This document shows, piece after piece, positions 5,019 to 5,391 of a DNA stretch of 5,391 nt (the first letter of the stretch is position 1; the number at the start of each line of letters is the position of its first letter). The DNA comes from Candidatus Stahliibacteriota bacterium. GTDB lineage: Bacteria > Hydrothermota > Tepidihabitantia > SM23-42. The notes under the pieces were generated by a model, which ran no database searches, had not been told where the DNA came from, and saw only the letters and a program-made list of their open reading frames with translations. The translations under genes and the position numbers were made by a program. The stretch lies in assembly GCA_030670605.1 (NCBI GenBank), contig DAOVBK010000120.1, forward strand, positions 1 to 5,391, in the 5' to 3' direction.

Positions 5019-5046
5019 ATTGTAAGAGTTTTAAGTCTCGCGTCAA
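5019..5046 (-). promoter_or_regulatory. promoter of the small membrane protein gene
   Basis: On the minus strand, TTGACG (5046-5041), a 16-bp spacer and TACAAT (5024-5019) make a sigma70-like promoter with one mismatch per hexamer. Predicted transcription starts near 5012, giving a leader of about 70 nt. Its hexamers and spacing resemble the recR promoter (TTGACT-16-TACAAT). Confidence 0.6.
5023..5038. promoter_or_regulatory. operator-like repeat 1, inside the small-protein promoter
   Basis: TAAGAGTTTTAAGTCT matches TACGAGTCTTAAGTCT at 5055-5070 in 14 of 16 positions. This copy covers the promoter spacer and the edge of the -10 box, where a bound protein would repress. Confidence 0.5.
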
Positions 5047-5054
5047 GGGATGTT

Positions 5055-5070
5055 TACGAGTCTTAAGTCT
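5055..5070. promoter_or_regulatory. operator-like repeat 2, upstream of the -35
   Basis: This is the second copy of the 16-bp repeat, centred about 20 bp upstream of the -35 hexamer. The two copies start exactly 32 bp apart, close to three helical turns, so two bound proteins would lie on the same face of the DNA. Confidence 0.5.
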
Positions 5071-5127
5071 ATCGGAGTTCTTCTTAACTATGTACTGCAA
5101 CAGCACCCGGTATGCACAGACTCACTC

Positions 5128-5155
5128 TTGATTTTCAAACGACCTACGATATAAT
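5128..5155 (+). promoter_or_regulatory. promoter of the MBL-fold hydrolase gene
   Basis: TTGATT (5128-5133), a 16-bp spacer and TATAAT (5150-5155), with predicted start near 5162 and a leader of about 49 nt ending in AAGGAG. It is divergent from the small-protein promoter; about 80 bp separate the two -35 boxes. Confidence 0.7.
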
Positions 5156-5210
5156 ACTGTGTTTTGTATTTGCAGGTCGCATCAAGAACCTCAGTAACAA
5201 GGAGTATATC

Positions 5211-5391
5211 ATGAAAATCAAATTTCTCGGACATGCATCGTTTCTCATTACCTCTAATAAAGGTGTCAGGGTCATTACTGACCCCTACAAACCTGGGTGC
5301 TTCGATGGTGGTATACAGTATGGTCCAATCACCGAGGAAGCAGACATCGTGACCATTTCTCATGAGCATGATGACCACAATGAAACAAATA
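5211..5391 (+). CDS. MBL-fold (UlaG/UPF0173-like) metal-dependent hydrolase, N-terminal part
   Basis: The first 60 codons are in the window. The start MKIKFLGHASFLI, the TDPY segment (residues 23-26) and SHEHDDHN (50-57) are hallmarks of the metallo-beta-lactamase fold family that includes UlaG-like and UPF0173 hydrolases. The metal motif HXHXDH is complete as H51, H53, D55 and H56. The rest of the active site lies beyond the window, so the substrate cannot be inferred; members act on varied esters and lactones, and many are uncharacterised. The start is fixed by AAGGAG (5199-5204), 6 nt before ATG. It is a cytosolic enzyme, as there is no signal peptide. The gene is cut by the window edge, not truncated. 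Confidence 0.85.
   Translation, partial: MKIKFLGHASFLITSNKGVRVITDPYKPGCFDGGIQYGPITEEADIVTISHEHDDHNETN

Noticed and set aside
4843..5025. 60-codon plus-strand frame starting at TTG
   Set aside because: It overlaps the small membrane protein and its promoter on the other strand, and lacks a good ribosome binding site and recognisable features.
5088..5378. 96-codon minus-strand frame at the window end
   Set aside because: It is antisense to the clear metallo-hydrolase start and its promoter.

Overview
The window looks like a bacterial chromosome segment, probably from an uncultured lineage. It carries bacterial ribosomal-operon genes (end of rplE, then a zinc-type rpsN), recR, and consensus sigma70-like promoters. 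It also has a secreted Asp-box protein remnant with a FlgD-like C-terminal tail. Such tails are common in FCB-group and WOR-3-like candidate phyla, so I lean that way, but this is inference only and no 16S or other phylogenetic marker is complete.

Layout. 1-57: 3' end of rplE (ribosomal protein L5). 63-194: a short palindromic element with GGTCAA termini, flanked by a perfect 10-bp direct repeat, inserted between rplE and rpsN. 214-399: rpsN (uS14). 400-690: no gene, but dense repeats (a long inverted repeat, a degenerate 10-bp tandem repeat, and a palindromic block related to the core of the 63-194 element). The rest of the spc operon (rpsH, rplF and so on) is missing here. The next gene is convergent.

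691-5046 is mostly minus strand. 691-2964 encodes a 757-residue regulator that joins two transposase-type helix-turn-helix modules, a TPR-like middle and a C-terminal SARP/BTAD-like output region. Its promoter is a perfect TTGACA-17-TATAAT, placed so that the mRNA is nearly leaderless. A perfect 21-bp palindrome lies upstream. recR (3364-3951) also has a promoter that predicts a leaderless mRNA, plus a CTG-N10-CAG motif next to its -35. 4050-4581 is a broken gene: signal peptide and Asp-box repeat in one frame, FlgD-like tail in another.

4840-4941 holds a previously easy-to-miss 33-residue single-span membrane protein. It has its own promoter, two operator-like 16-bp repeats exactly 32 bp apart, a leader hairpin and a purine-rich ribosome binding site. 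Divergent from it, a plus-strand promoter drives a metallo-beta-lactamase-fold hydrolase that runs off the window end (5211 onward).

The genes do not form one pathway. The most noteworthy items are the mobile-element scar inside a ribosomal operon, the repeat-associated break of that operon after rpsN, the transposase-HTH/SARP fusion regulator, and the small regulated membrane protein.
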